A DNA stretch of 64,000 nucleotides, taken from the NCBI GenBank assembly GCA_963999645.1, contig CAXEUY010000004.1, positions 67,771-131,770 on the forward strand. Reading direction: 5' to 3'. Numbering within the stretch: position 1 is the stretch's first letter; every line of letters begins with the position of its first letter. Below the pieces are notes generated by a model that saw only the letters and a program-made list of their open reading frames with translations, had not been told where the DNA came from and did no database searches. The DNA is from MedAcidi-G1 sp002294285 (lineage in GTDB: Bacteria; Actinomycetota; Acidimicrobiia; Acidimicrobiales; MedAcidi-G1). The position numbers were made by a program, and so were the translations under genes. Below are positions 34,591 through 43,811 of this stretch, one piece after another.

Positions 34591-36228
34591 ATGACAGAAT
34601 TGACTGACCATTCGAAGGAAGCACAACTACAGGTTCGATGGTTGGGGAAAGTCCGCTACCGCGACGCTTTAGCAATTCAGCAAATAATAACTTCATACGA
34701 ACGAGGAAATTATCTTTTATTGCTCGAACATCATCCGGTTTACACCATGGGAATAAGAGCCTCAAAGGAAAATTTGAAAATAGAACCAGAGGCAATCGGA
34801 GCCGAACTCGAAAAAGCAAACCGAGGTGGAGATATAACTTTTCATGGCCCAGGGCAGTTGGTTGGCTATCCCTTACTTGAATTGGAAGGAAAACGTGGAG
34901 GAGGCATGGCTGACACCGCAGCTTATATATACAGCATCGAAAGTCTCCTTATAGAAACCTGCCAAGAACTCGGTATTAAAAAAATTGGTCGAATAAAAAG
35001 ATACCCAGGAGTTTGGGTGGACCCCGATGGTCCTGATCCAAGAAAAATAGCAGCGATAGGTGTCAGATTAAACAAAGCGCGGACAATGCACGGTTTTGCA
35101 TTAAACGTAAAAACCGACATGACTTTCTATGAACACATAGTTCCATGTGGAATAACGGAATATGGAGTTACCTCTTTGGAAAAAGAAGGAATAGATACAA
35201 CGATGAGAGAAGTCGTAGACCTCATTTCAGAAAAAGCCGGAAGAATTTGGAGTCGAAAAAAAGTCAACAGAGCAGATGTGTTCTGGGGAGAGGATACAGG
35301 AACAGAAAATTCACTTCTTCAAATCGAAAAAGACTTTGAAAAGATCGATGAACGCAAAAAACCTGAATGGATGAAGGTCAAACTAGCGACAGGTCCTGAA
35401 TATAGACGATTAAAAAACCTGATGGAAGAAAAAAAACTAGTGACCGTATGTGAAGAAGCCGGATGTCCAAATATCTTTGATTGCTGGAATGACGGTACGG
35501 CAACTTTCATGATTGCTGGAGAACGCTGTACGCGAGCTTGCGGTTTCTGTTTAGTTGACACCAGAAAGCCGAATCCTTTAGATCCAAATGAACCGCAAAG
35601 GGTAGCGTCAGCAGTTTCGGAAATGGGTTTAAAACATGCAGTTGTGACATCGGTAGCTAGAGATGACCTCGTCGATGGGGGAGCGGAACATTTTGCAAAC
35701 ACAATAAATATGATCCGTGAAAAAAATCCTGAAACAAAGATTGAAGTCCTCATACCTGACTGCAAGGGCAACCCTGAAGACCTTGCAGTCATTTTCGATA
35801 CAAGACCCCATGTGCTTAATCACAACATTGAAACTGTTCCCAGACTCCAGCGAAAAGTCCGACCTTCGGCGAGCTACGCCAGAAGTCTCGCAGTTCTTGC
35901 AAGAGCTAAGAAAGCTAATTTGATAACTAAAACATCTTTAATCGTTGGCTTAGGTGAAAAAGAATCAGAAATTGACCAATGCTTAACAGACCTAGCAGCT
36001 GTTGCCTGTGACATAGTCACCATCGGGCAGTACCTAAAACCTTCCTCACACCACTTGCCGATAAAAAAATGGGTCACCCCAGATTCCTTCAAACGGTGGA
36101 CACAAGTGGGTAAAGATTTTGGAATCTCACATGTCGAAGCAAGCCCTCTCACGAGATCTAGTTATCACGCGAGACAGGCCTTAGAGTCCACAGACAGCAC
36201 ATCAGTCGAAATCGGTTTACGAAGTTAG
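34591..36228 (+). CDS. lipBA: Fused octanoyltransferase-lipoyl synthase (LipB-LipA)
   Basis: A single 545-residue frame joins two enzymes usually made separately. Residues 1-about 225 are LipB: GGDITFHGPGQLVGYP, the acyl-carrying catalytic cysteine in VPCGITEYGVTS (C186) and lysine in RKIAAIGVR (K152). Residues about 258-545 are LipA, a radical SAM enzyme: the auxiliary cluster cysteines C287, C292, C298 (CEEAGCPNIFDC), the SAM cluster C313, C317, C320 (CTRACGFC), and the C-terminal RSSYHA. LipB moves octanoate from acyl carrier protein to the E2 lipoyl domain, LipA inserts the two sulfurs. A charged linker (about 225-258) joins them. No frameshift or stop is seen between. Confidence 0.93.
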   Translation: MTELTDHSKEAQLQVRWLGKVRYRDALAIQQIITSYERGNYLLLLEHHPVYTMGIRASKENLKIEPEAIGAELEKANRGGDITFHGPGQLVGYPLLELEGKRGGGMADTAAYIYSIESLLIETCQELGIKKIGRIKRYPGVWVDPDGPDPRKIAAIGVRLNKARTMHGFALNVKTDMTFYEHIVPCGITEYGVTSLEKEGIDTTMREVVDLISEKAGRIWSRKKVNRADVFWGEDTGTENSLLQIEKDFEKIDERKKPEWMKVKLATGPEYRRLKNLMEEKKLVTVCEEAGCPNIFDCWNDGTATFMIAGERCTRACGFCLVDTRKPNPLDPNEPQRVASAVSEMGLKHAVVTSVARDDLVDGGAEHFANTINMIREKNPETKIEVLIPDCKGNPEDLAVIFDTRPHVLNHNIETVPRLQRKVRPSASYARSLAVLARAKKANLITKTSLIVGLGEKESEIDQCLTDLAAVACDIVTIGQYLKPSSHHLPIKKWVTPDSFKRWTQVGKDFGISHVEASPLTRSSYHARQALESTDSTSVEIGLRS

Positions 36229-36247
36229 CTTTTACGGACAGTAAAAA

Positions 36248-37006
36248 ATGATAAGTCTCGATGCTTCCACAGTTCTTTTGCAATGGGCAGTTGGAGGATT
36301 ACTATTCCTCTGGGTCACATGCCGTCGCCATCAAATAGGTCCGGGTTACGGATGGCTTTTGAGGATTACATACATTGTCATGCTGATCTTATCTTTCGTG
36401 ATCGGAGCGGTCACTGAAATAGTCCCCGCGAGAGAAATCATTACCATTTTCATGATTGCGGCTGCAACAATTCCATTAGTTATTTCTTTTGCTGAGAGAA
36501 AAGAAGAAAAGAAATCTCTAAATGCAAATTTAGATATTCTCGCCCCAATGCTTGGACTAGCTGCTTTGATAGTGGCAGCATTTGACGCTGGTGGTCCAAC
36601 GGTATTAGCTATAGCGCGGATCCTTGTCGGAGCAATTTTTCTCGGCGCAGTAAGTGATGCGATGCTCTTAGGTCATTGGTACTTGGTGCAGCCGGGCCTA
36701 GCTAGAGCCCCTCTTCTCGAATTAGTCAGGTTAATAGGCGTTATTTGGCCTTTCGAATTGGCAGTACTGCTATACCCCACAGGCATGTGGTCAGTTATTA
36801 ATGGAAATATAGACGATGGTTACGGAGGGCTACTCGGCTGGTTCTGGATCGCATGTACGGTTATGACAATAGGTTTGGTATTCGTCACTCGTGCAGCACT
36901 AAAGGAAAGACAATACTCTGCTGTGATGGCTGCGACCGGATTGTTATACCTGGCGATATTGACAGGATTCGGAATGGATCTAGTAGCAAGAGCAACACTT
37001 GCCTAA
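36248..37006 (+). CDS. Polytopic membrane protein of unknown function
   Basis: A 252-residue protein with about seven or eight hydrophobic helices and few charged residues apart from a basic/acidic loop ERKEEKKS near residue 85. Segments such as GLLFLWVTCRRHQIGPGYGWLL and DAMLLGHWYLVQPG carry polar residues within helices, including a His-Trp-Tyr patch. I do not recognise the family. It follows the lipBA gene by 19 bases and precedes the cobalamin adenosyltransferase, so it could belong to the lpdA-lipBA transcript. Confidence 0.6.
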   Translation: MISLDASTVLLQWAVGGLLFLWVTCRRHQIGPGYGWLLRITYIVMLILSFVIGAVTEIVPAREIITIFMIAAATIPLVISFAERKEEKKSLNANLDILAPMLGLAALIVAAFDAGGPTVLAIARILVGAIFLGAVSDAMLLGHWYLVQPGLARAPLLELVRLIGVIWPFELAVLLYPTGMWSVINGNIDDGYGGLLGWFWIACTVMTIGLVFVTRAALKERQYSAVMAATGLLYLAILTGFGMDLVARATLA

Positions 37007-37058
37007 AATTGAAACGATCTCGAGTGTCTGAGCATTTGGTCCCGTTAGGATTATCCGA

Positions 37059-37598
37059 ATGAAGGTATATACACGACGCGGGGATGACGGTTCCACAGAT
37101 CTTCTTTATGGAGGGCGCGTTTCGAAAAGTGACTTGCGGCCAGAAGTCTACGGAGATGTAGACGAGACTCAGGCATTCATAGGTCTAGCTAGGGCTGCAG
37201 CAAATGAAGAGCTCTCAAATTTTCTACTAAAGATTGAACGTGAGCTATGGATAGTGATGGCTGAACTTGCTTGCAATCCTGAAAAAATTGACAACCTTGA
37301 CGAAAGTAGTCGTGTAACCGAAGAGATGGTGAAAGGTCTAGAAGACCTAATAGATGGCGTCAGTGAAAAATTCGAACCACCCACAGAATTTGTGGTTCCC
37401 GGTGAAAACGAGGTCGCAGCCAGACTAGATGTTGCGAGAACTGTGTGTCGCCGTGCTGAAAGATCAGCTGTGGGTCTTTCACTTAAAGAATCAAATGTAG
37501 TCCCATACCTAAATAGACTTTCAGATTTCCTCTGGAGCGCTGCGCGCTGGCAAGAAGGTGAATCTGTTACAACTAAATCTATTTCCGTATCAGAATAA
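37059..37598 (+). CDS. Cob(I)alamin adenosyltransferase (PduO/MMAB type)
   Basis: A 179-residue PduO-type adenosyltransferase. The N-terminal ATP loop TRRGDDGSTDLLYGGRVSK, RTVCRRAER in the middle (substrate arginines), and NRLSDFLWSAAR near the end are the signature. It transfers adenosine from ATP to reduced cobalamin, making adenosylcobalamin for enzymes such as methylmalonyl-CoA mutase. Length is normal for the family without extra domains. A TAGGAT element seven bases before the ATG could be a leaderless promoter. Confidence 0.9.
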   Translation: MKVYTRRGDDGSTDLLYGGRVSKSDLRPEVYGDVDETQAFIGLARAAANEELSNFLLKIERELWIVMAELACNPEKIDNLDESSRVTEEMVKGLEDLIDGVSEKFEPPTEFVVPGENEVAARLDVARTVCRRAERSAVGLSLKESNVVPYLNRLSDFLWSAARWQEGESVTTKSISVSE

Positions 37599-37622
37599 CT
37601 AAATATCTAATTAGGAGAAAAC

Positions 37623-39086
37623 ATGACAATAAGCTTCACAACTGCAAGACGTTTACCCGCCAATGCAGCAGTAGTCGCATACGGAATCAACTCGGACGAA
37701 CTAAACAGTCTTCCAACAGGCTTTAATTCCACACAACTTAAAAAGCTTGGTTTCAAAGGCGAAATAGGACAAGTTCAGATACTTCCAGAGGGAAACAAAC
37801 TCATAGCAGCTGTGGGACTAGGTGAGTCAAAAGAAATCACCCCGACAAAATTGAGAAGCGCCGCAGCGGCACTTGCAAGGGCAACCCGTAGGCACAGCTC
37901 ATTAGCGACCGATCTAGTTGCCAGTTCGAATATCGAAACCACTCAGGCTGTTCAATCAGTGGTGGAAGGAATAGCTCTGGCGCTTTACAAATTTGATTAC
38001 AAGTCATCCTCAACAAGAAATAAAGAAGATGAAGCCTTAAAAAAGGTGATACTCGCAGGCAGCACATCATCTGCAACTAATTCTGCGTTATCGAAAGCAA
38101 CTTCAGTTGTCGAAGGTGTCATGTTAGCTCGAGATTTTGTTAACGAACCCGGAGGAAGTCTCACGCCGCAAGTATTCGCCCGAAAAGTAACAGCCATGGC
38201 TAAGGAAAAAGGACTTGCGATAAAGGTTATGGACGAAGCAGCTATAAAAAAAGCAGGCTTAGGCGGTTTATTGGGAGTAAATCGGGGATCGGACAACCCT
38301 CCAAGATTCGTTGAATTGACTTATAAGCCAAAAGGTGCAGCAAAAGCCACCTTGGCTCTGGTTGGAAAAGGAATAACTTTTGACTCCGGTGGTCTCTCAA
38401 TCAAACCATGGCAAGGAATGTCTGAAATGAAAACAGACATGGGAGGAGCCGCCGCAGTAATAGGAGCGATGTCCACACTTTCTTCTTTGGAGCCAAAAAT
38501 AAGAGTCAGAGGTTATCTGCCAATGACCGACAACATGCTTGGAGGAGATGCGACAAGACCGGGAGACGTTCTGAAAATACGAAATGGCAAAACTATTGAA
38601 GTAATAAATACCGATGCAGAAGGAAGGCTCATACTTGCCGATGCGCTTTCGTTGGCTAGTGAAGCTAAACCCGATGCAATAGTAGATCTGGCGACACTAA
38701 CTGGCGCATGCATGGTTGCACTCGGATCAGATATAGCGGGGCTAATGGGTAAAAACAATGCCTTCCTCAGCCAAGTTGAAAAAGCGGCAGAAGATGCAGG
38801 CGAAAAAGTCTGGCAACTGCCACTGCCGGATGAATACAAAGATTTATACAAGTCTCCTATCGCAGATATGAAAAACATAAGTGCCGGAGGATATGGTGGT
38901 GCGATTACAGCCGGACTGATTCTTTCAGAATTCGTAACAGAAGGAATTCCATGGGCACACCTAGATATAGCCGGACCAGCTAGAGCTGATAAAGACAGCT
39001 CGGAAATCGTAGAAGGGGGAACAGGTTTCGGGGTTAGAACACTCATAAAGCTAATTCAAACATTTGAAACCCCTAAACCTGAATAG
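37623..39086 (+). CDS. pepA: Leucyl aminopeptidase (M17)
   Basis: A 487-residue M17 peptidase. The second-metal signature NTDAEGR (residues 329-335), the KGITFDSGG loop, MKTDMGGAAAV, and LTGACMVALG are all present; the N-terminal 170 residues form the usual variable macro-like domain. It removes N-terminal amino acids, preferring Leu, and needs two metal ions. AGGAG lies upstream of the ATG. Cytoplasmic, likely hexameric. It is followed after 10 bases by the Sir2 gene. Confidence 0.94.
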   Translation: MTISFTTARRLPANAAVVAYGINSDELNSLPTGFNSTQLKKLGFKGEIGQVQILPEGNKLIAAVGLGESKEITPTKLRSAAAALARATRRHSSLATDLVASSNIETTQAVQSVVEGIALALYKFDYKSSSTRNKEDEALKKVILAGSTSSATNSALSKATSVVEGVMLARDFVNEPGGSLTPQVFARKVTAMAKEKGLAIKVMDEAAIKKAGLGGLLGVNRGSDNPPRFVELTYKPKGAAKATLALVGKGITFDSGGLSIKPWQGMSEMKTDMGGAAAVIGAMSTLSSLEPKIRVRGYLPMTDNMLGGDATRPGDVLKIRNGKTIEVINTDAEGRLILADALSLASEAKPDAIVDLATLTGACMVALGSDIAGLMGKNNAFLSQVEKAAEDAGEKVWQLPLPDEYKDLYKSPIADMKNISAGGYGGAITAGLILSEFVTEGIPWAHLDIAGPARADKDSSEIVEGGTGFGVRTLIKLIQTFETPKPE

Positions 39087-39096
39087 GCCACAATAG

Positions 39097-39849
39097 ATGT
39101 CCGTTGCACTAAAGGAAGCAAAAGACTTAATAGATCAGGCCGCTAAAATAACTGTCCTAACTGGCGCTGGGATTTCTACCGATAGTGGAATACCAGACTT
39201 CAGAGGCCCCAACGGAATTTGGACAAAAAATCCTGAAGCAGAAAAAGCTTCAAATATCCACTACTACATGACGGACCCCGAAATCCGTAAAAGGAATTGG
39301 TCTCTTAGAGCATCAGGAGAGCTTTGGCCGAATGTAAAACCCAATGAAGGTCATCTAGCTTTGGCCCATCTTGAAAAAAGAGGCCTCCTGCACATGTTGG
39401 TAACACAGAATGTTGACGGTCTGCATCAAATGGCAGGAAACGACCCCAGTCGTGTAGTTGAAATACACGGCACAGTTAAAGAAGCGATGTGCCTACAATG
39501 CGACTGGAGAGACGACATAGAGACGGTTCTCGAAAGGGTACGACAAGGAGATGAAGATCCCCATTGCTCGTGCGGAGGGTTGCTCAAATCAGCAACAGTT
39601 AGTTTCGGACAGAATCTTTTCCCTGGAGATATTGAGAAAATGTTTGAAGCCGCCTTATCATGTGATCTTTTATTAGCGATTGGAACAAGTTTGCAGGTCT
39701 TTCCTGTGGCAGAAATGCTCCCAACAGCGGTAAACAACGAAGCTAAAGCAGTGATAATTAATGGTGAGCCAACAGTTATGGATCATCTCGCTGAAATTGT
39801 TGTTATCGGAGAATTGAGCAAAGTTTTACCTGAAATGGTGTCACTTTAA
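39097..39849 (+). CDS. cobB: Sir2-type NAD-dependent protein deacylase
   Basis: A 250-residue sirtuin. The NAD-binding LTGAGISTDSGIPDFRG, catalytic TQNVDGLHQMAG with the histidine in EIHGT, the zinc motif CLQC (about 16 residues later the HCSCGG pair, giving CxxC and CxC) and the VSFGQNL loop are present. The second zinc pair is CxC rather than CxxC, as in several bacterial sirtuins. It removes acyl groups from lysines, using NAD+. Placed after pepA in the same orientation. Confidence 0.9.
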   Translation: MSVALKEAKDLIDQAAKITVLTGAGISTDSGIPDFRGPNGIWTKNPEAEKASNIHYYMTDPEIRKRNWSLRASGELWPNVKPNEGHLALAHLEKRGLLHMLVTQNVDGLHQMAGNDPSRVVEIHGTVKEAMCLQCDWRDDIETVLERVRQGDEDPHCSCGGLLKSATVSFGQNLFPGDIEKMFEAALSCDLLLAIGTSLQVFPVAEMLPTAVNNEAKAVIINGEPTVMDHLAEIVVIGELSKVLPEMVSL

Positions 39850-39890
39850 AAAACTAAAGTGCCAAATTTGAACAAGATTCATAGAATTCT

Positions 39891-41069
39891 ATGGTGTCAA
39901 CATTCCAAGAACTTCTAGCACAAGCTAAAAGCCTCATTGAAGAAACAGATCCGTCAGGTTCAGAAGCCCTTATTTCAGAAGGGTGGGTTGTTCTCGATGT
40001 AAGAGAAATTGAAGAATACGATCAGGGAGTTATTCCCAATTCCATTTTGATTCCACAGGGAAAAATTGAAGAAACAATCGATCAGCACATACCTGACCGG
40101 GATCAACCCATAATTGCGATGTGCGCTGGAGGTGTCAGATCAGCTTTCGCTGCAGTCACCTTAAATGAACTCGGGTATAAGCATGTTGTATCTATGGATG
40201 GAGGTTTCAATCTCTGGAAGCAGGAAGGAAGGGATTGGGTAACATCACAAATTTTGAAACCAGAGCAACGGCAGCGTTATGAAAGGCACATATCACTACC
40301 AGAAATTGGTGAAAAAGGGCAACAAAAACTTTTGGAATCCAAAGTTGTAGTAGTTGGTGCAGGAGGTCTTGGTTCGCCCGCTGCTCTCTACCTTGCGGCG
40401 GCGGGTGTGGGGACATTAGGTGTTGTGGATATGGACACCGTCGAGGAATCGAACCTCCAGAGGCAAATTTTGCACAGCACAGAAACAATCGGCAAGAACA
40501 AAGTGGATTCAGCTAAAAAGACCTTGCTGTCTCTTAACCCTGAAATAAATGTAATTACATACAACGAGCTTTTGGATCCAGAAAATATCCTGGAGATAAT
40601 TGCTGATTACGATGTAGTAGTTGATGGAACCGACAACTTTCAGACCCGATATTTAATCAACGACGCGACAGTTAAAACAGGCATTCCAGTTGTGCATGGA
40701 TCAATATTCAGGTTTGAAGGTCAGATAACAGTTTTTGATCCGAAAAACGGACCCACTTACAGAGACATGTTTCCCGAGTCGCCAGATAATGGATCTATTC
40801 CTAACTGCTCAGAAGCTGGAGTTCTAGGGGTTCTACCAGGAATAGTTGGGTCTATCCAAGCACTGGAGGCAATAAAAATAATTCTTGGAATCGGTGAAGG
40901 ACTTACAGGAAGAGTGATTGTTTTTGACGCACTTGAGATGTCCTTTCGAGAATACAGAATTGAGCGAGATCCTAGCAATCAGATCACTTGGGAAAATCGA
41001 GATCAAATCAAATTTGAACGAAATGAAAAAAACGATCAAACCAATTCTGTTAAACCACCTGAAACGTGA
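39891..41069 (+). CDS. Rhodanese-ThiF/MoeB fusion (MoeZ-like with reversed domain order)
   Basis: A 392-residue fusion with the rhodanese domain at the N-terminus (residues about 10-115, catalytic Cys78 in MCAGGVRS) and the E1-like adenylyltransferase after it (GAGGLGSPAALYLAAAGVG, then DGTDNFQTRYLINDA). In the usual actinobacterial MoeZ the ThiF domain comes first. The zinc-binding CxxC of MoeZ (CYRC in GPCYRCLF) reads TYRDMF here, and no C-terminal CxxC is seen, so the structural zinc is probably lost; the cysteine in NCSEAGVLG is kept. It should adenylate and sulfurate a ubiquitin-like sulfur carrier for molybdopterin, thiamine or cysteine synthesis. Confidence 0.85.
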   Translation: MVSTFQELLAQAKSLIEETDPSGSEALISEGWVVLDVREIEEYDQGVIPNSILIPQGKIEETIDQHIPDRDQPIIAMCAGGVRSAFAAVTLNELGYKHVVSMDGGFNLWKQEGRDWVTSQILKPEQRQRYERHISLPEIGEKGQQKLLESKVVVVGAGGLGSPAALYLAAAGVGTLGVVDMDTVEESNLQRQILHSTETIGKNKVDSAKKTLLSLNPEINVITYNELLDPENILEIIADYDVVVDGTDNFQTRYLINDATVKTGIPVVHGSIFRFEGQITVFDPKNGPTYRDMFPESPDNGSIPNCSEAGVLGVLPGIVGSIQALEAIKIILGIGEGLTGRVIVFDALEMSFREYRIERDPSNQITWENRDQIKFERNEKNDQTNSVKPPET

Positions 41070-41161
41070 TGCAACTAAAGATAGTCAGTTGACTGTCAGA
41101 AAATTTTGAGTTTTCTCAATTACGCCCGTACGATTGATCCTTACTGTTAGAAAGTTCATCG

Positions 41162-42442
41162 ATGTCAGAGATTGCAATAGTTGGAACAGGCTACGTTGGT
41201 TTGACCGCAGGTGCTTGTTTTGCGCATCTAGGTCATCGAGTTTCCTGCTATGACATCGATGAGTCAAAAATAAGCAGACTTTCAAACGGAGAAATACCCA
41301 TAGTAGAAGAAGGCCTTGAAGCTCTTGTTAAGGAAGGACTTCAGTCAAACAAGCTTTCATTTTCTACTGACCCCCAAAAAGCAGTGTCCGAATGCGAAGT
41401 AGTTTTCTTGTGTGTTCAAACACCACAACTGCCTGATGGCACAACTGACACTTCGATGATCGATTCGGCAGTTAGCCAAATAGCCGAGTTTTTGCCTGAG
41501 AACTCTGTTCTAGTTAACAAATCAACAGTCCCAGTTGGATCAGCTAAAAAGGTTTTTGAAAACCTGAAGAGGTCCGATGTCGAAGTAGTATCAAACCCCG
41601 AATTCCTAAGAGAAGGCACTGCCGTCAACGATTTCCTCAACCCGGAAAGAATAATTATTGGTTCTGAAAACGAGAATGCAGCTCAAATAGTTGCAGAAAT
41701 GTATAAAAAAATCGAAGCCCCTGTTTTGATAACCGACCCGATTTCAGCAGAAACAATCAAATACAGCGCCAATGCGTTTCTAGTGACCAAGCTTTCTTTC
41801 ATCAATTCGATTGCTGCAGTCTGCGAAGGGGTAGGAGCCAATATTGATGATGTAATTGAAGGGATCAGTTACGACTCAAGAATAGGTGACAAATACATGA
41901 AACCTGGCCCCGGATGGGGAGGTAGTTGTTTTCCCAAAGACACTAAATCGCTCATACACATGGCCGGAAAAGCAGGTTACGATTTCCGTTTCCTGGATAC
42001 TGCCGTAGCTGTCAACGAAGAACAGTTTGACCGTGTGGTAAGTAAAATACGCGAAGCTGTGGGAGGAAACTTAAACGAAAAAACAATCGCCATTTGGGGC
42101 CTCACATTTAAGGCCGGCACCGACGATTTGAGAGATTCACCATCAATAGCTGTAATAAACAGACTCTTGTCAGAAGGGGCAAAAGTTAAAGCTCACGACC
42201 CGACAGTGTCAGACAACAAAGAAGGCATCCCCCCACAAGTTCTGATAGTTAATGACCCAATTGTTGCATGCGATGATGCAAATGCAGTAGTGCTTTTAAC
42301 TGATTGGGATGAATACAAATCTATTGACCCCAATGAAGTCCTCAAGCGCACATCAGATCCGAATCTTATTGACACCCGAAATGTTTTAGATGTTAAGGAA
42401 TGGAAGAACCTAGGTTTCGCATATCAAGGAACAGGCCGTTGA
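41162..42442 (+). CDS. UDP-glucose/GDP-mannose 6-dehydrogenase
   Basis: A 426-residue nucleotide-sugar dehydrogenase. N-terminal NAD fold IAIVGTGYVGLTAGACFA, the NKSTVPVGS segment, and the catalytic cysteine in GWGGSCFPKD (about C256), then LTFKAGTDDLRDSPS. It oxidises the C6 hydroxyl of UDP-glucose (or UDP-GlcNAc/GDP-mannose relatives) to a carboxylate in two NAD-dependent steps, giving UDP-glucuronic acid or similar for acidic polysaccharides. It opens the surface-polysaccharide region and precedes the flippase-like gene. Confidence 0.92.
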   Translation: MSEIAIVGTGYVGLTAGACFAHLGHRVSCYDIDESKISRLSNGEIPIVEEGLEALVKEGLQSNKLSFSTDPQKAVSECEVVFLCVQTPQLPDGTTDTSMIDSAVSQIAEFLPENSVLVNKSTVPVGSAKKVFENLKRSDVEVVSNPEFLREGTAVNDFLNPERIIIGSENENAAQIVAEMYKKIEAPVLITDPISAETIKYSANAFLVTKLSFINSIAAVCEGVGANIDDVIEGISYDSRIGDKYMKPGPGWGGSCFPKDTKSLIHMAGKAGYDFRFLDTAVAVNEEQFDRVVSKIREAVGGNLNEKTIAIWGLTFKAGTDDLRDSPSIAVINRLLSEGAKVKAHDPTVSDNKEGIPPQVLIVNDPIVACDDANAVVLLTDWDEYKSIDPNEVLKRTSDPNLIDTRNVLDVKEWKNLGFAYQGTGR

Positions 42443-42480
42443 AAACATCTAGAAACTCACTCTAGGAAAAAGAGAAACAT

Positions 42481-43737
42481 TTGAAATTTATCGACAGACT
42501 TCCTATCGGAACGAAGACGTTAAGTTCAGGGCTCCTAATTAACGGAGTTTCCGCCTACATTTTCATCTCCATAGCCTCCAGAGACCTCGGAGCTGAGATG
42601 TATACACCTCTAGGCATGCTTTGGGCACTCAGCTTTCTTTTAGGACCAGGCATATTTCACCCACTAGAACAACAAACCGCCCGTAGCATTGCCAGCCGTT
42701 TCGGCGAAGAAACTACTCCCGTCTTTAAAGCGGCATCCATAGTTGGAGGCATAGCAACTCTTCTGATTGTGATTAGTGCCCTGTGTTTCAATTCATGGCT
42801 GACAGAAGACATATTCAGCGATCAAAGAAGCTTACTAATAGCAATTATTCTGGTGGTAATAGGATTAGGTTCCGCTCACCTTGTAAAAGGTGTGCTCGCA
42901 GGAACAGGTCGTTTCAAAAACTACTCAAGATATTTGATAGGAGAGGGTTTAGGTCGCCTATTAGTAACAGCGATTTTAGTAATTTTTGCTTCAGGCGAAG
43001 TTTGGATGTATGGGCTTGCTTTAGGGCTCTCTCCTTTCATAGGGATTTCAGCTGCTCTCTTCAGGCAAAAGGATCTGATCAAACCTGGTCCAAAAGTTAA
43101 AGCAAAAGAAATTTCAGGGTCATTGGGAGTTCTATTAATAGCCTCTTTAGCAACAGCAATGGTTCTAAATGTAAGTCCACTAACAGTGGAGCTACTTGCT
43201 GAGCCAAATCAAAAAGAAGAACCAGGTAAGTTCCTTAACGCACTTCTCATAGCGCGAATTCCCTTGTTTTTCTTTCAAGCCGTACAGGCAGCGCTTCTAC
43301 CGAGGCTTTCACAACTTATGGCCTCCAAAGAACTCGAAAAATTTAAACATGAACTAATGAGACTCCTTGGTTTCGTAACCGTGTTTGGGGCATGCTTCCT
43401 TTTTTTAATTGCCGTTTCTGGCCAATGGGTTACACGCATCGCTTTCGGCTCAGAGTACGAAATCTCTCGCCAAGACATGACCCTCTTAGCCATATCTAGT
43501 GTTGGACTCATGTACGCATTGTCGCTCACACAAGGACTTTTAGCCCTACATCGTCAAGGGTATTCCGCAGCCGCTTGGGTTTCCGGAATAGCTACTTTTC
43601 CAGCAACCATCTTTCTTGGGGATGATCTATTTCTCCGAGTAGAAGTTGCTCTAATTGTCACTGTTTTTATAACCACTTCACTACTAGTTTTTTTTATAAC
43701 GAAAAGTTATAAAAGTCAGAAATTAGAACACGTTTAA
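42481..43737 (+). CDS. Polysaccharide flippase-like membrane protein (MOP superfamily)
   Basis: A 418-residue protein starting at TTG 42481, with about twelve hydrophobic helices in two halves. The N-terminal SSGLLINGVSAYIFISIASRDLG and the middle ARIPLFFFQAVQAALLPRLSQL resemble Wzx/MATE-type lipid-linked oligosaccharide flippases, though there is no strict motif. A role in moving lipid-linked sugars across the membrane is inferred from fold and neighbours. It follows the UDP-sugar dehydrogenase by 38 bases. Confidence 0.68.
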   Translation: MKFIDRLPIGTKTLSSGLLINGVSAYIFISIASRDLGAEMYTPLGMLWALSFLLGPGIFHPLEQQTARSIASRFGEETTPVFKAASIVGGIATLLIVISALCFNSWLTEDIFSDQRSLLIAIILVVIGLGSAHLVKGVLAGTGRFKNYSRYLIGEGLGRLLVTAILVIFASGEVWMYGLALGLSPFIGISAALFRQKDLIKPGPKVKAKEISGSLGVLLIASLATAMVLNVSPLTVELLAEPNQKEEPGKFLNALLIARIPLFFFQAVQAALLPRLSQLMASKELEKFKHELMRLLGFVTVFGACFLFLIAVSGQWVTRIAFGSEYEISRQDMTLLAISSVGLMYALSLTQGLLALHRQGYSAAAWVSGIATFPATIFLGDDLFLRVEVALIVTVFITTSLLVFFITKSYKSQKLEHV

Positions 43738-43811
43738 ATATTGCAAGGCTCCACTAGCAAGAGGCCTGTTGCTTCTACAATCCGAAGTGCGGACAGCAAG
43801 GCGACCTGAGA

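Noticed and set aside
37007..37058. Cobalamin riboswitch before the adenosyltransferase gene
   Set aside because: The gap is 52 bases with no B12-box-like sequence, far too short for a cobalamin riboswitch.
43738..43811. c-di-AMP (ydaO) riboswitch before the LysM-SpoIID gene
   Set aside because: Such riboswitches precede wall hydrolase genes in actinobacteria, but the gap is only 74 bases with one short GC-rich hairpin and no matching consensus.
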